From NCBI RefSeq assembly GCF_014633365.1, contig NC_068352.1:24523310-24587309 (forward strand): a stretch of DNA of 64,000 nucleotides. The letters run 5' to 3'. Positions 10,195-20,449 of the stretch are shown one piece after another. This DNA comes from Diospyros lotus. Taxonomy: Eukaryota > Streptophyta > Magnoliopsida > Ericales > Ebenaceae. The position numbers were made by a program, and so were the translations under genes. Positions within the stretch are counted from its first letter, which is position 1; each line of letters starts with the position of its first letter. The notes beneath the pieces were generated by a model that saw only the letters and a list, made by a program, of their open reading frames with translations, made no database searches and was not told where the DNA came from.

Positions 10195-11420
10195 TATCTT
10201 CAAGTGTTTATTTTCTTCTCTTCCTCTGCTACTCACGCATGCCACTACCAACGCTATAGTTTGCACCCTGATCAGGACTTCCTTATTTCAGATCATAAAT
10301 GCAGCTAAGACCAGCAATGCAATGGTTTTATCTCCCACTCTGTCCATCAAAAGGAAACATGCATTAGCATAAAACAACATTTTGCCTCTCAAGATAAAAC
10401 TATATCAGAAGAAGTTACACTACTAGCAACAAAAATTTCAAAAATTATTATTTCTTATTTTTAACTTTGTACAAGAGACTTCCTCTAGTAGGTATGAGCT
10501 GAATTGAAGAATTTTTATGGATGATAACTTTCAAGGTATCATACATCAAATGAGTGCCAAAAGATACATATAAGAAAGGACATTGCTGGTACTATTCACA
10601 ATAGCAATCCTCAATATTTAACCATTACAGATAATTGGAAGATGACACCTCAAAGCTTCATAGGAAACACAATGTATTTACAAAATTTGAAAGAGGGGGA
10701 AACGCAAGGAAACAACTATCCACTGATCTTTTTTCCATTTTTTCTACCAACTCTATAAAACAGCTAGATAATAAATGATCAGCAAGAACTTCAATAGTAG
10801 TTCAAATTCAAATTCCAGAGTTTCTTCAGTGTCTACGTACAAACATGTTTGTCCATTTACTTTTAAGGTCCTGAAGTGGAAATATACCCCAAATAGAGGA
10901 TGTAGAGGTAAAATCACTGTGAGCACATAAAAGAGGAAAATACTATGGGAACATCAAATACAATATCAGAACATTTGATTAGGATATCACAGATGAACAG
11001 TGGCAAGATGTATTAAGCCTTATTTCTTTTTCATGTAGAGGAAGGGGAGAAAACAGACAAGGAGCATATGAAGCCAACAAACAAGACATGCCTGCTGTAA
11101 AAGCTTACTAAATTGTGCTTTGGGAATTTCTGACAACCGTCCAAGAACACTTCCTGTAACATGAAATGGAAATCCTGATGATGATTCTACACAATTCCAG
11201 AGAGTAAAAATTGAAATCAGAATAGTGGAACAAGAGAAATTATTAAATCCAGAAATCAAAATGTTAAAACAACTACCTGAAATAGTTGCCCCTTTTTGTC
11301 CCAGTTCAGAGGGCATTAGGAGAATGCAACTGGTCAGTTGGGCAAGTTCATGGTTGCTTTTCTTAGGTGCAGCTCACTGGCAAGCCAAAAGGGAAGCTCT
11401 ACCTTTGAACCTTGTTCTAC
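10195..11420 (-). pseudogene. PSF3 (GINS3)-like pseudogene, intron-containing
   Basis: PSF3 is a subunit of the GINS complex, part of the replicative CMG helicase in the nucleus. On the minus strand an exon begins at 11420 after a good acceptor (TTTACTATTTCAG) and reads VEQGSKVELPFWLASELHLR followed by KATMNLPN and a stop, matching the N-terminal PSF3 block. A second block begins at 10339 after GGACAG and reads VGDKTIALLVLAAFMI, a stop (CGA to TGA type), then NKEVLIRVQTIALVVA, matching the later PSF3 helix. The middle of the protein was not found. The first exon ends at a consensus donor (11277, CAG|GTAGTT). It is a genomic, not processed, copy and is dead. Identification is from memory of the family. 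Confidence 0.65.
11103..11195 (-). pseudogene. Unidentified exon-like segment in the PSF3 region
   Basis: The minus strand reads ESSSGFPFHVTGSVLGRLSE then IPKAQFSKLLQQA. If the donor at 11277 is joined to an acceptor ending TTGTGTAG just before AATCATCATC, the split codon gives Glu and the frame stays open, so this looks like a real exon. I do not recognise the protein. It may be a diverged part of the PSF3 copy or a fragment of another gene. Confidence 0.35.
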
Positions 11421-11460
11421 CTGAAATAGTAAAACACACCCATCAAGCTTAGGGCCAGCA

Positions 11461-13340
11461 ACGTGTTCCTTGGCCTTCCACAATGCCACTTTAGGGCCAG
11501 CAACGTGTTCCTATTTTGTGCTTCAATCCCCAAAATGGAAGAACAGAACAACAAGATAACACTAAAAAACAGAACGGGAAATGCTACACACAACTAGCCC
11601 AACCTGATCCCATAATGAAACATTTATTTTTGTTGTTTTGTATGTAATCAAACCCTCCAGAAGGTTGGGTTTCACATTATGGATAATTAAATTGGTTTAT
11701 AATGGCAACCAAGCTCTGATTCTAAAACATTTTTAAACAACAATAATTAAATAGTTAAACCTGCTATGCATAATAGGCCATTGAAAGTGTAAGACAAAAC
11801 GAAGTCAATTATAAACTCAATAAACCTGATGCAAATGAGGGTATAAACTTGATTGTGCATCTTCGAAGAAATAGGAATAGAATTTGCTTACAGACTCTGA
11901 TTTCAGCACATAATATATGCTTTTGCGGTAGCTCGACGAGACGGATGCAACTAGTCGCCTTGCGACTATCGATTATGTTTTTTCGCCATTTGAATTTTCC
12001 TTTTATACTAAAATGCAGTTTTTTAGTTATCTTAGAGTCTTTTATTTTGTGTTGGGCCTTTATTTTAGAGTCTTGCTTGTTTATGATTGTTGATTGAATT
12101 TATAAGTGTGCCCACAACCCCATCCCAAGAGAGTTATAACCTTAGGTATAAGAAGTTATGATGGTTACTTTATGTGGAGGTATCAAGACAGAAACAAGTA
12201 TAAAAAATAGTACGATGGCAAATCAAAAAATAAAGCCAGTAGTTAGTTTGCTTATGTACACATGACATGCAGAAACCATTTATCTAAAATTAAGCAACAT
12301 GTTTCTTCACATGCACCAACCTATTTACTTGTCTTGCATATCACGACCTATTTGACACTTGTCTTACAGCCATATTGGATATGCATGTCACTAGCTACTT
12401 ACAAGAGTGATCAGATCACTGCTATCAAACAGAGCTAATACACATTAAAAACAAAAACAAGACAAATTAAGACACTTAAACCAACATAATCTAACTATCT
12501 AAATTAAGGAAAAAATTAGACACGAATTGATTCAAGGAAAAACAATCAAACAGGGGGCTTTGCCACAACTGATTATGTTTTTTATGCTAAAATGTAGTTT
12601 TTTATTATAATCAGACACTAAGTCGGCCTATGCGCATGAATTGGTTCAAGGAAAAAAATTAAGCAGAGGTGAAAACAGAGATGAAACATAGGCCCTTTAT
12701 CAAACATATGGTATGCTTGTACAACTAAAACAAAAACAATGAATCCAAGCAATAAGGGCAAACCCAATTTAGGGAAAAAAATAATCAATTCTGGACAAAG
12801 ATTATTATAAGGAGGAAAAACACAAACCAGATTGACATACGTTGACAAAGATGAAGAGATGTTCAAACTGGAAATTATGGAGATGATGTCGGAGGAGTCT
12901 TCGAGTGGGTCACATCAAAAGGAACTGGAGACTGGCTTTGAAAAAATTTGTTGTGGGAAGAAACGGTATCAACAATTTGCAAAGAATCAGCAATTTGCGC
13001 AAAATCGCGGCGTTGGTTTATCTTGGGGAAGAAACAGATTCCGTGTTAGGAGGTTAATTTGGATTTGGCAGGGATAAGGGATTTGGTTCTTTGCTGGAAT
13101 TTGAAGGCTTTGGAGCAAAAAATGGTGGGTTTGGGGAGGCTAATTTGGATTTAGCGGGGATGAAGCATTTTGGTTTTGGTGGGTTCTTCACTGGAGATGA
13201 AGCAATTGAAGGTTTTGGTGGGTATTCGCTGGGATGAAGCAATTGAAGGCTTTGGTGGGTTTGCACGAGATGCAAAAATTTGGGAGGAGGCTAATTTTAA
13301 GTTATATTTTCAAGTTTTATTTGGGTTCTTACCGAAAAAA
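11461..13340. other. Non-coding DNA beyond the PSF3 fragment
   Basis: A-rich DNA with no recognisable domain on either strand. About 12890-13340 has a different texture, with several imperfect copies of a unit around GAAGCAATTGAAGG / TTTGGTGGGTT; on the minus strand this looks like the pyrimidine-rich leader of a gene reading toward 11420. It may be the 5' end of the same captured locus (inference). The open frame at 12832-13077 is not credible. Confidence 0.35.
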
Positions 13341-13721
13341 TTAGAGATTGATTTGATGTAAAATAAAAAGTTAAGAGGTATTTAAGTCAACTATTCAAAA
13401 TTTAAAAGGAGTGCGTGGTCAATTTACCTAATATCTAATATCATTGTTTATAGTCATAATGTTTTTAAAAAAAATGTGATTAAGCAAATTTTAAAGTTCA
13501 AAACATACATTTAGATTAAATTATTAAAGTTTAAAGGATATAATCAATTTACCATTTTAACAAGAGTTATGCTATTTGTACAGATGGGCCTTTACAAATT
13601 GGGTTACAGGTGAGGATATATTGAGATAAATTGAAATTATTTTAGATACAAATAGGAATAATTTATCACAAGAAAATGAATTTAAGTGAAAAGAGGAAGA
13701 CAATAGGCGGGACAAGCGGAA

Positions 13722-13883
13722 ATGGCCAAACCCTTCTTCTTCAAGAAGCCACCATTCTCCACCGACGAAGCCACTGCTCCCGTCTCTCGTCATTGGATCA
13801 GCACCATTGTTTCGGCCGATCTGTCTGTAACTGATTGCTCTCGTCTCCGTCGTTCCTCAACCTTCTGTCTCCGGCTTTCCTGA
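13722..13883 (+). pseudogene. Gene-like fragment inside the Pack-MULE (53 codons)
   Basis: It opens with an ATG in good context and reads MAKPFFFKKPPFSTDEATAP then VSRHWISTIVSAD, stopping at TGA 13881. Base composition is higher in GC than the element ends. It looks like the captured first exon of an unidentified host gene. No family recognised. Confidence 0.4.
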
Positions 13884-14370
13884 GACCACTTCCCCACCGT
13901 TCTCCTCCCGATATCGCCATAGCTATCGCCTCCAAGCTCCCCGTGAAGGTGTCGCCACTGCAGAACGACCAGTCATCTCCATCACTAACCTCTCCCTCTC
14001 TATCTCTATGTGGATTCACCTCAAGTGGCCATCGATGCCCTTTTTGGAGTAATTAGAGGAACATAGAAAACGAAGCAATGTTAAGTGAATTTGGTTTCGT
14101 ATGTGATAGGGTGATGATGTTCTTCGCAGAACTCAAGAAGTTAAGAAAAAAAAATAAAAATCTGTACTCACAATAATTTGACAGCAATACTAATTACTTC
14201 AATATCATAATATTTCCTTTCCCTCGTTATGTTCTGCTCTATTTACTTAGTAATTCCAGAGGCAATCGAGGTCCACCATAGTTCATGAGAATAATGGAAT
14301 CGTCTTCTTCCGGTGAGAACATTGGTTTCGAGTATCTCTGTGCATTTGATTCGCTGTTCTGAAGCAAGAT

Positions 14371-14538
14371 TCACAATATAAAGTGATCCTGCATAGAATT
14401 GAAATTTGGGCAATGGAAGCTTTCGATGCTTGGCTCGAATTGAGCGGAAAAGGGCGAGGTTGGAGCAGAAGCTTTTGCGAAGAGCAATGAACAAGAGGAG
14501 GAGGCTGCTGGAGTAGTGTTGTTGGAGTTGTCCGCCAT
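14371..14538 (-). pseudogene. Second gene-like fragment inside the Pack-MULE (55 codons)
   Basis: The minus-strand ATG at 14536-14538 opens MADNSNNTTPAASSSCSLLF and runs through a Ser/Pro/Phe-rich segment to a TGA at 14371. The style is that of a plant protein N-terminus, but no family was recognised. It faces the fragment at 13722. Confidence 0.4.
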
Positions 14539-15867
14539 TTATCACAGAGGCAAAATCGTCATTTAATTGCACCTGTAAACTATTCTGTAAAACTCTTTCT
14601 GTACAAATAGCATTACTCTTTTAACAATTATAATATTTACAAAAATTAACACGAGCATTATTAGACATTTGGCAACGTAAAATAAATTGATTTGAATTAA
14701 ATATTTTTATTTTTACATTTTTATAAAAAATTAAGAACTAATGTCATAAGTTAAGTTATATGAAAAAAGAAATGAAAAATACTTGTGATACGAAATGAAA
14801 ACTTAGAAATAGATATTCCACTAAAAAAATAGGGATAAATGAAGTTTAAAATGAGAATGAAAAACGTTTCAAAAATAATAAAATAGCTCTTCTAACACAT
14901 TACGATAAATAATTAATTATTCTTTAATTGAATTCATTTTTGCATACGTGTCAGTTTTGAATTCGCTTTTTCACTACATGCTCACAGTAGAGACTTCTGT
15001 TTTTATTTTTATTTTTACTTTTTTTTATAAATATTAGAATATTTCAACCACAATTACATAACACAAGTTTTAAAATTATAAAAAAAACTTATATAACAAT
15101 AATTCAACTTGAAACTTCTAAATTTTAAGGGACTCAATTTTTGCCACTAAACTAAAATTACGTTAATTTTCTTAATTTTATTTTTAAAATAAAAAAATAT
15201 GTTTTTTATATTTTTAATTTGAATTTTATTATTTTTACTATACTAAAGCATTATCATAATCCAATAATATCATGCCATGTTTTAATTTGAATTTTATCTT
15301 TCCTAATTGGCTATAATCAATTGATAGTAAAAAACATGTACGATTGTCATTTTCATGTACCATTTTGCCCTTCCTCCCATCTCTCATCTCTTTCTCGTTC
15401 CCTTCCAGCAGCCAGGCTTTAAGCTGCCATTACTGTTGACTGTTGCCGCTGCATCTTCATTTCTCGACCGTCGCCGCCTCGTCCCCGTCACTGCAACTCA
15501 CTGCCCCCTTGCTACCGCCTCCTCACCTTCTCGCCCCTCGCCGTTACATCCTCGTCGCCACCTTGACGACAGCCACGGGCAGCTGCCTCACCCCCTTGCC
15601 TTTTGTAGACCGTCGCTGCCATTTGAGTTATCCAATTTATCGCAATAAATTGCTTCAATTTAGATCCAAAATATCTTCAATTTATTGCGATAATATCACC
15701 ATGTAACACAATCTATAGAAGTCTTCTTGTATGAATAGCATGACCCTAATTTGGATGTGATGCATTAGCCTGTAGTTTGGACTTAATTTTCTTTATTTAT
15801 TTATCTTTTTGACAAAGGAAAAACAATAATTTTGATAATACTAATCTAATCACACCCCCTCTCAAGG

Positions 15868-16351
15868 TGAGTGCGATTTTGTTCACCCCCTTTAACGGGA
15901 TAACTTTATCCCTGTTAGTTTGGGGAGTAAAAATGTCATTTCGGGGGGGTCTATACGCATCCCGTTTTTAACTCTCCTCTCTCTCCCATTCCCTTGCTCT
16001 CGCTGCCAACCCTCTCACTACCTTCTTCTCATCGTCGAGCACCTCGTTTAACTTCTACATTGCCGCCTTGCTCTGCCTCGACGTTGCATCGCAGCCTCGC
16101 CATTTTGCGGTCGACGAGGTAAGGATGCAACAACAAGCTAAGGCGATCGGTGTACTAGGAAACCTCGGTGGTCGACCTGCGAGAGAAGGCGACAGCGACA
16201 TGAGGTTGGATAGAGAAGAAGAGGAAAGGGGGAGAGAAGAGATGAAAGACAGAGATTTGGAGAAGAAGAGGGAAGCAGAGAGAGGAGAGGCCATTAGTTT
16301 TTCACGGGAGTTAAAATAACCCTCGTTAAAGGAGTGAACAAAATCGCACTT
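15868..16351. mobile_element. 484-bp TIR element with 8-bp TSD
   Basis: Both ends carry AGTGCGATTTTGTTCAC followed by a variable CC/T and TTTAACG as inverted repeats of about 28 bp with few mismatches. A duplication TCTCAAGG flanks it (15860-15867 and 16352-16359), and copy B (about 41975-41985) shows the single-copy empty site. The interior is pyrimidine-rich then purine-rich with a hydrophilic open frame on the plus strand (16068-16319); it may be captured gene DNA. An 8-bp duplication suggests hAT, but a Mutator-like origin is not excluded. Confidence 0.8.
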
Positions 16352-16500
16352 TCTCAAGGATACCAAACCGAATGATAGTATCTTACAGATTGTCAAAATA
16401 AAAGGTCTTTTCAACACTTGAATGGACATGGGGATACGGCAATGTGAATGAGTAGTCAATCTGGTTCTAATTTTTGCCACTAAACTAAAATTATATTAAT

Positions 16501-17050
16501 CCTGCCAAATGTCCAAGGCAATGTGATGAGAGGTGGCTTGATGGAAAGAGGGAATTGAAGAGAAAGGTTGGGTTTGAATGATGCTTACGAATATATAGAC
16601 ATGCATTTACCCTCAGTGATCATCTTCATTCGATTTCACAAAGTATAATAATATCTCTACCTGTTATCAGACCTTATGTTGTTTATTACTAGGTGTTAAT
16701 TCGTATTGAATCTCTCTAAAATAATATAACTCACAAACACGTTTTAATGGTGATTAAGCATCAAAGGGAATAAGAGTATAATAAACAATCAACCCAAGAG
16801 ACAAAATTATAGCAAAAATCGAATACTTTGAATTAAACCAACAATGAGTGAGGTTTCATCATTCACCCTAGTTACAAAACACATAGCCTAACATGATTTC
16901 AATCAATGATAGAACAATAAAAACGAAGATCATGATCTGGAATAGAAGAAGGAACAGAAAAATACAACCAAACAGTTGAGTTCTTCAAGTCTCCTCATTT
17001 CTTTTTCGGTTCTTCCTTTTCTTCGTCTCCAAAAAAACTCCTAAACCCTT
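16501..17050. other. AT-rich non-coding DNA
   Basis: No domain, terminal repeat or RNA gene was recognised in this stretch between repeat copy A and the copia 3' LTR. Confidence 0.5.
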
Positions 17051-18276
17051 TGTTGGTCCCTTAGGGTATGGCCACTCAAGAAGGGGGGTTGAATTGTGTG
17101 ATTAAATTTTTTCTCAATTTTAATAAATATTATTGATTAAAGATTTTATTGTAAAATATATTTGATAAGTATAATAAATTATGTTTAAGATTAATAATAA
17201 ATGTAAGTCACAAGATATAAGAAAAATAAATAATATGAAGTACAACGCAATTTATAGTGGTTCGGTATTTCCACACACATCTAATCCACTCTCACAATGT
17301 CTAACCACCCTTGAGCTTCCACTAAATCAAAATCACCAAGGTTTCCACATTAGCTCACATTGGAAACTAGATACACACCTAAATTACAATAGATTCTAGG
17401 CAACGACTACATCAAGGTTTTCTCTCTATTTTACCTTGAAAACTAGATTCACCTAGATTTTAATGAATCTAATAAACCTATACAATCATCAATAATAATT
17501 TAAATATTTACAAATAATTTGTCCATACTTGGACACAAATAAACAATTAAGAAAAAATTATACAAGGCAATAATATTTAAATAAGTATATAAATTTGTAA
17601 CATCAAATGGAGAAGTTTAGATTTGTTATAGAAGACTTAAAGAACTTTTCTTCTCTTGCCTTGTGGCTCTTCGGTGGATGTGCAATAATGCTTCGAGAGC
17701 CTCGGATTGCTTGGATGTTTTGCTTAAGAGTGTTTGAGAGCTTTCGGGTGCTTTGAATGTGCAATGAAAATACTTGGATTCTCAAAAAAAATGAGTTTGG
17801 GGGTATTTATAAGCATTTTAGCCACTAAAAAATGAGTTAATATGAAGTTTGAAATTCAAAAAATATTTAGACTTTCTCAAACAATAAGAAAATATGTCTC
17901 ACATTTAATTCAAAATACATTTACTTTTTGCATGAGAAATCAAGATTTGAAAATTCAAATATAAGATTTTGAGACATAAATGATTAAAATAAGAAAATAT
18001 TTCTAAAAATAATCTCCTTTAATTTAAAATAAATTTACTTTTTGTATGAGTAAGAAAAAACATGTTTAAAACCAATTCTTCTTTAATTCAAAATTTGAAA
18101 ATTCAAATATAAACTTTTGAGAAATAAATGATTAAAACAAAAAAACATGTCTAAAAGCAATTTTTTTTAATTTAAAATAAATTTATTTTTTGCATGAGTA
18201 AGAGAAAATATTTATATCATAAAAATATTTTTGTTAATCATCAAAACTTAATTAATATGAGCAAATTGGCTTAACA
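17051..18276 (-). mobile_element. Copia 3' LTR
   Basis: On the plus strand it runs TGTTGGTCCCTTAGGG to GGCTTAACA, and is homologous throughout to 37660-38737. On the minus strand it directly follows the polypurine tract at 18277-18291, so it is the 3' LTR. Shared words include ATAGTGGTTCGGTATTT and CAAGAAGGGGG. Confidence 0.85.
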
Positions 18277-18291
18277 TTCTCCCCATTTTTT
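18277..18291 (-). promoter_or_regulatory. Copia polypurine tract
   Basis: On the minus strand AAAAAATGGGGAGAA ends exactly at the LTR start TGTTAAGCC. It primes plus-strand synthesis in reverse transcription. A further GGGGGAG tract lies about 65 bp upstream, as in many copia elements. Confidence 0.8.
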
Positions 18292-18998
18292 ATAATGACA
18301 AAAAGACATGATTTATGAGGCGATTAATGATAAAATATTTTTTAACTCCCCCTTAATTTTATACTATAAGCTCTCCCTTTCAAAAATACTAATAGCATAA
18401 AAATGTTTTGGATATAGTTTAATAAATAAAATAACTTTTAAGAGTTTTAAATACCAAACATGGTTGCCAAATTTGATTGCCTTGATTGCACCTCCTTGAT
18501 GTCCTATCTCTCAGATATATTATTTCCTCATATATATGAAAAAATATCATAATACATTTTTTTCCTGATACAAAAATAATATACAATTTACACTCTCATA
18601 CATACAATATCTCATCTCATAATATTTTATTCTTCTCTACCTTTTTATCATAATCAAAAAGACATTGTTAACGAAGAAAATAAAAATTTAAACAATACAG
18701 TTCATGAAAAAGATTTAACAAGAATAATTCACATAAATAATATGATGGATGATAAATAGAAAGCACTGACAATATAGATGTAACATTAAGTATTAAAAAT
18801 AGTACAACATATCCATCATAGAATTCCGCGCTAACCATTCCAACCATAAATCTAAGATTACACAACATAAAATATATCTATAAAGAAAGTAGTCATAGAA
18901 TAGTCAATAATCAATGGGTATAGTAGTATTACATAATCTACAAAGTAGTAATCTAAGTCACCCACGTTGATAGCTTTGGATTTCGCCGATACTCAATG
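18292..18998. other. AT-rich DNA between the LBD pseudogene and the copia PPT
   Basis: The part next to the polypurine tract (to about 18430) has the usual look of a copia 3' untranslated end. The rest is AT-rich with no RNase H or RT words that I can find. The junction between copia DNA and the LBD-bearing segment lies somewhere here. Confidence 0.5.
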
Positions 18999-19605
18999 TT
19001 AATGATGGTTCTCGAACACGATGGATCCAAGTTCATTGATATTATCTGGGAATGGCAACTGGCTGCTGCTAGTTTCGACTGGGTAAGGTTGCGAACTAGC
19101 CTCTTGCAAATAAGGAAACGACACATTTTCTTATTTTCTTCTTGGATGACTGGTTTTCAAAATTCCAAATAGAATTTGGATCATCTACGAGGAAAGATCC
19201 ATTGTCGTAATATGGGTTTGAATTGGTTGCTGGGTGAAACCAATTTTGAATATCGAGAGGGTTTGCATAAGAGTTTGTAAATAGTAATTCCTCCAAGAAA
19301 GTTAGATGAAATTGAAGATCGATGACTTACTGTTGGAGGGTAAAAATATAGGTTACATAGCCATAAATAAGATTTTGAAAACTAGTTTGAGTTTCAAACA
19401 ATAGTGTAGCGATAGCCCCATAATGGTCACTAACCGAAAGTTAGGCTAGGAGTTTTGAGACATTACTAGCACCAAAAACCTTATGGATAGTTACAAAATC
19501 AGTTGGTCTTTCTTCATAGCAGAAGAAAGGGGCAAAAATGCATGATTGGATATATCTTCTTCTCAAGACTTTGCAAGCATCGCATGGAGAATCGGGTCCT
19601 AAGAT
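18999..19605 (-). pseudogene. LOB-domain (LBD) transcription factor pseudogene
   Basis: LBD proteins are plant-specific nuclear DNA-binding regulators. On the minus strand the reading starts near 19600 with SPCDACKVLRRRYIQSC and IFAPFFCYEERPTDF, the LOB C-block, with the third Cys of CX2CX6CX3C replaced by Tyr. The GAS block follows: HKVFGASNVSKLL, then an in-frame stop, and SDHYGAIATLLFETQTSFQN, then YGYVTYIFTLQQ, a second stop (CAA to TAA type) and VIDLQFHLTFLEELLF. After a one-base frameshift in an A-rich run near 19140 the tail ends in PFPDNINELGSIVFENHH and a stop at 18999. It resembles the LBD16/18/29 class. There is no intron between the LOB domain and the tail. It is dead, and in the same sense as the surrounding copia element. 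Confidence 0.8.
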
Positions 19606-19809
19606 GATCTTCTAAATTTTTTTAATTTAATTTAATTTATTTTTTTAATTTTATTTTAATTTTAATTTTAATTTTTTTTAAACTTAGTAGATCTGGATAG
19701 ATTTAGCTAGATCTAGGTAATTGGTAGATTTGGCCAGATTTGGATAGATCTGGAAGATTTGGTTGGATGTTAGGTCTGGGTAGATCTAGCCGGACAAATA
19801 GACAGATAG
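19606..19809. other. AT-rich and GATCTGG-repeat stretch upstream of the LBD pseudogene
   Basis: On the minus strand this precedes the LBD reading and ends in an acceptor-like AAAAATTTAG at about 19610. The T/A-rich part resembles a plant intron. About 19690-19805 carries loose copies of TAGATCTGG; similar words resume at 35103-35150 on the far side of solo LTR B1, showing that B1 split one continuous sequence. Confidence 0.5.
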
Positions 19810-20449
19810 TGTAACATCCCGAAATTTGGGATAAATGATAACAATTAATTTTGGTGTTTGAAGTCATTATGTAATATTTGAGGAATTAAGGAAAAATAAA
19901 TGTTTATGTTGTTTTGAGGAAATAGGAAATTAAGGATAGCTAATTAAATTATTTGGTAGTGGTTAAAAGGAAATATTAATTTATTTGTATGTTTAGAGAT
20001 TTAAGAAAATGTTTATTTATGTATTGTTAGAAAATAATTATTTAATTGGGCAGTATTTAGGAAAAGATTAAAATAGAGTAATTTGGGAGAATTTCTGGAA
20101 TGTTTAGGGTACAAGTGTAATAAGTGAAAATAGAAATTAGGGTGTATGTGGAAGTTTTTGGAAGTTGAGGGTTTAAATGTGATTTGCGAAAGTGGCTATG
20201 GTTTAACTTAAGTTTAATAAAGTATGCATATGTGTAAAGAAGAAGTAGCTGGCCGAGTGGCATGCGGGCGCGAGGAAGGCAAGGGGGACGCGGTATCGAG
20301 CTGAGGGAGGCGCGCTCGGGCCTGGGGAAGAAATAAATATTTTTGGGCAGCAAAGGGGGCCAAAAAGGCGCCGTTTTAGGGGTGCTAGTGCCAGCCCATT
20401 GCGCAGCCACATGGCGCGCGCTGGCACGCCCATGCGGCTGCTCTCCCAT

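Larger units (their letters stand above)
13564..14618. mobile_element. Pack-MULE-like element with 9-bp TSD
   Basis: Termini GAGTTATGCTATTTGTACAG and the inverse of GAGTAATGCTATTTGTACAG form inverted repeats with one mismatch, flanked by a perfect 9-bp duplication TTTTAACAA (13555-13563 and 14619-14627). A 9-bp duplication is the Mutator-superfamily signature. The 1055-bp interior has no transposase. It holds two GC-richer gene-like pieces facing each other, consistent with captured 5' exons of host genes. The related copy B has no insertion at this position. Confidence 0.85.
13340..16500. repeat. Dispersed repeat, copy A
   Basis: Blocks at about 13370-13560, 14660-14740, 15135-15355, 15760-15867 and 16352-16490 have clear counterparts at 41335-41566, 41566-41640, 42750-42965, 41870-41980 and 41980-42100. 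The first two blocks flank the Pack-MULE and the last two flank the 484-bp TIR element, both absent from copy B. The block order differs between copies. A GC-rich pyrimidine stretch at about 15400-15650 has no counterpart and encodes nothing I recognise. The family itself is unidentified. Confidence 0.7.

Noticed and set aside
12941..12957. AAAAAATTTGTTGTGG as the right end of the CACTA-like element starting at 9382
   Set aside because: The last bases do not read TAGTG, there are no nearby subterminal repeats and no 3-bp duplication is clear.
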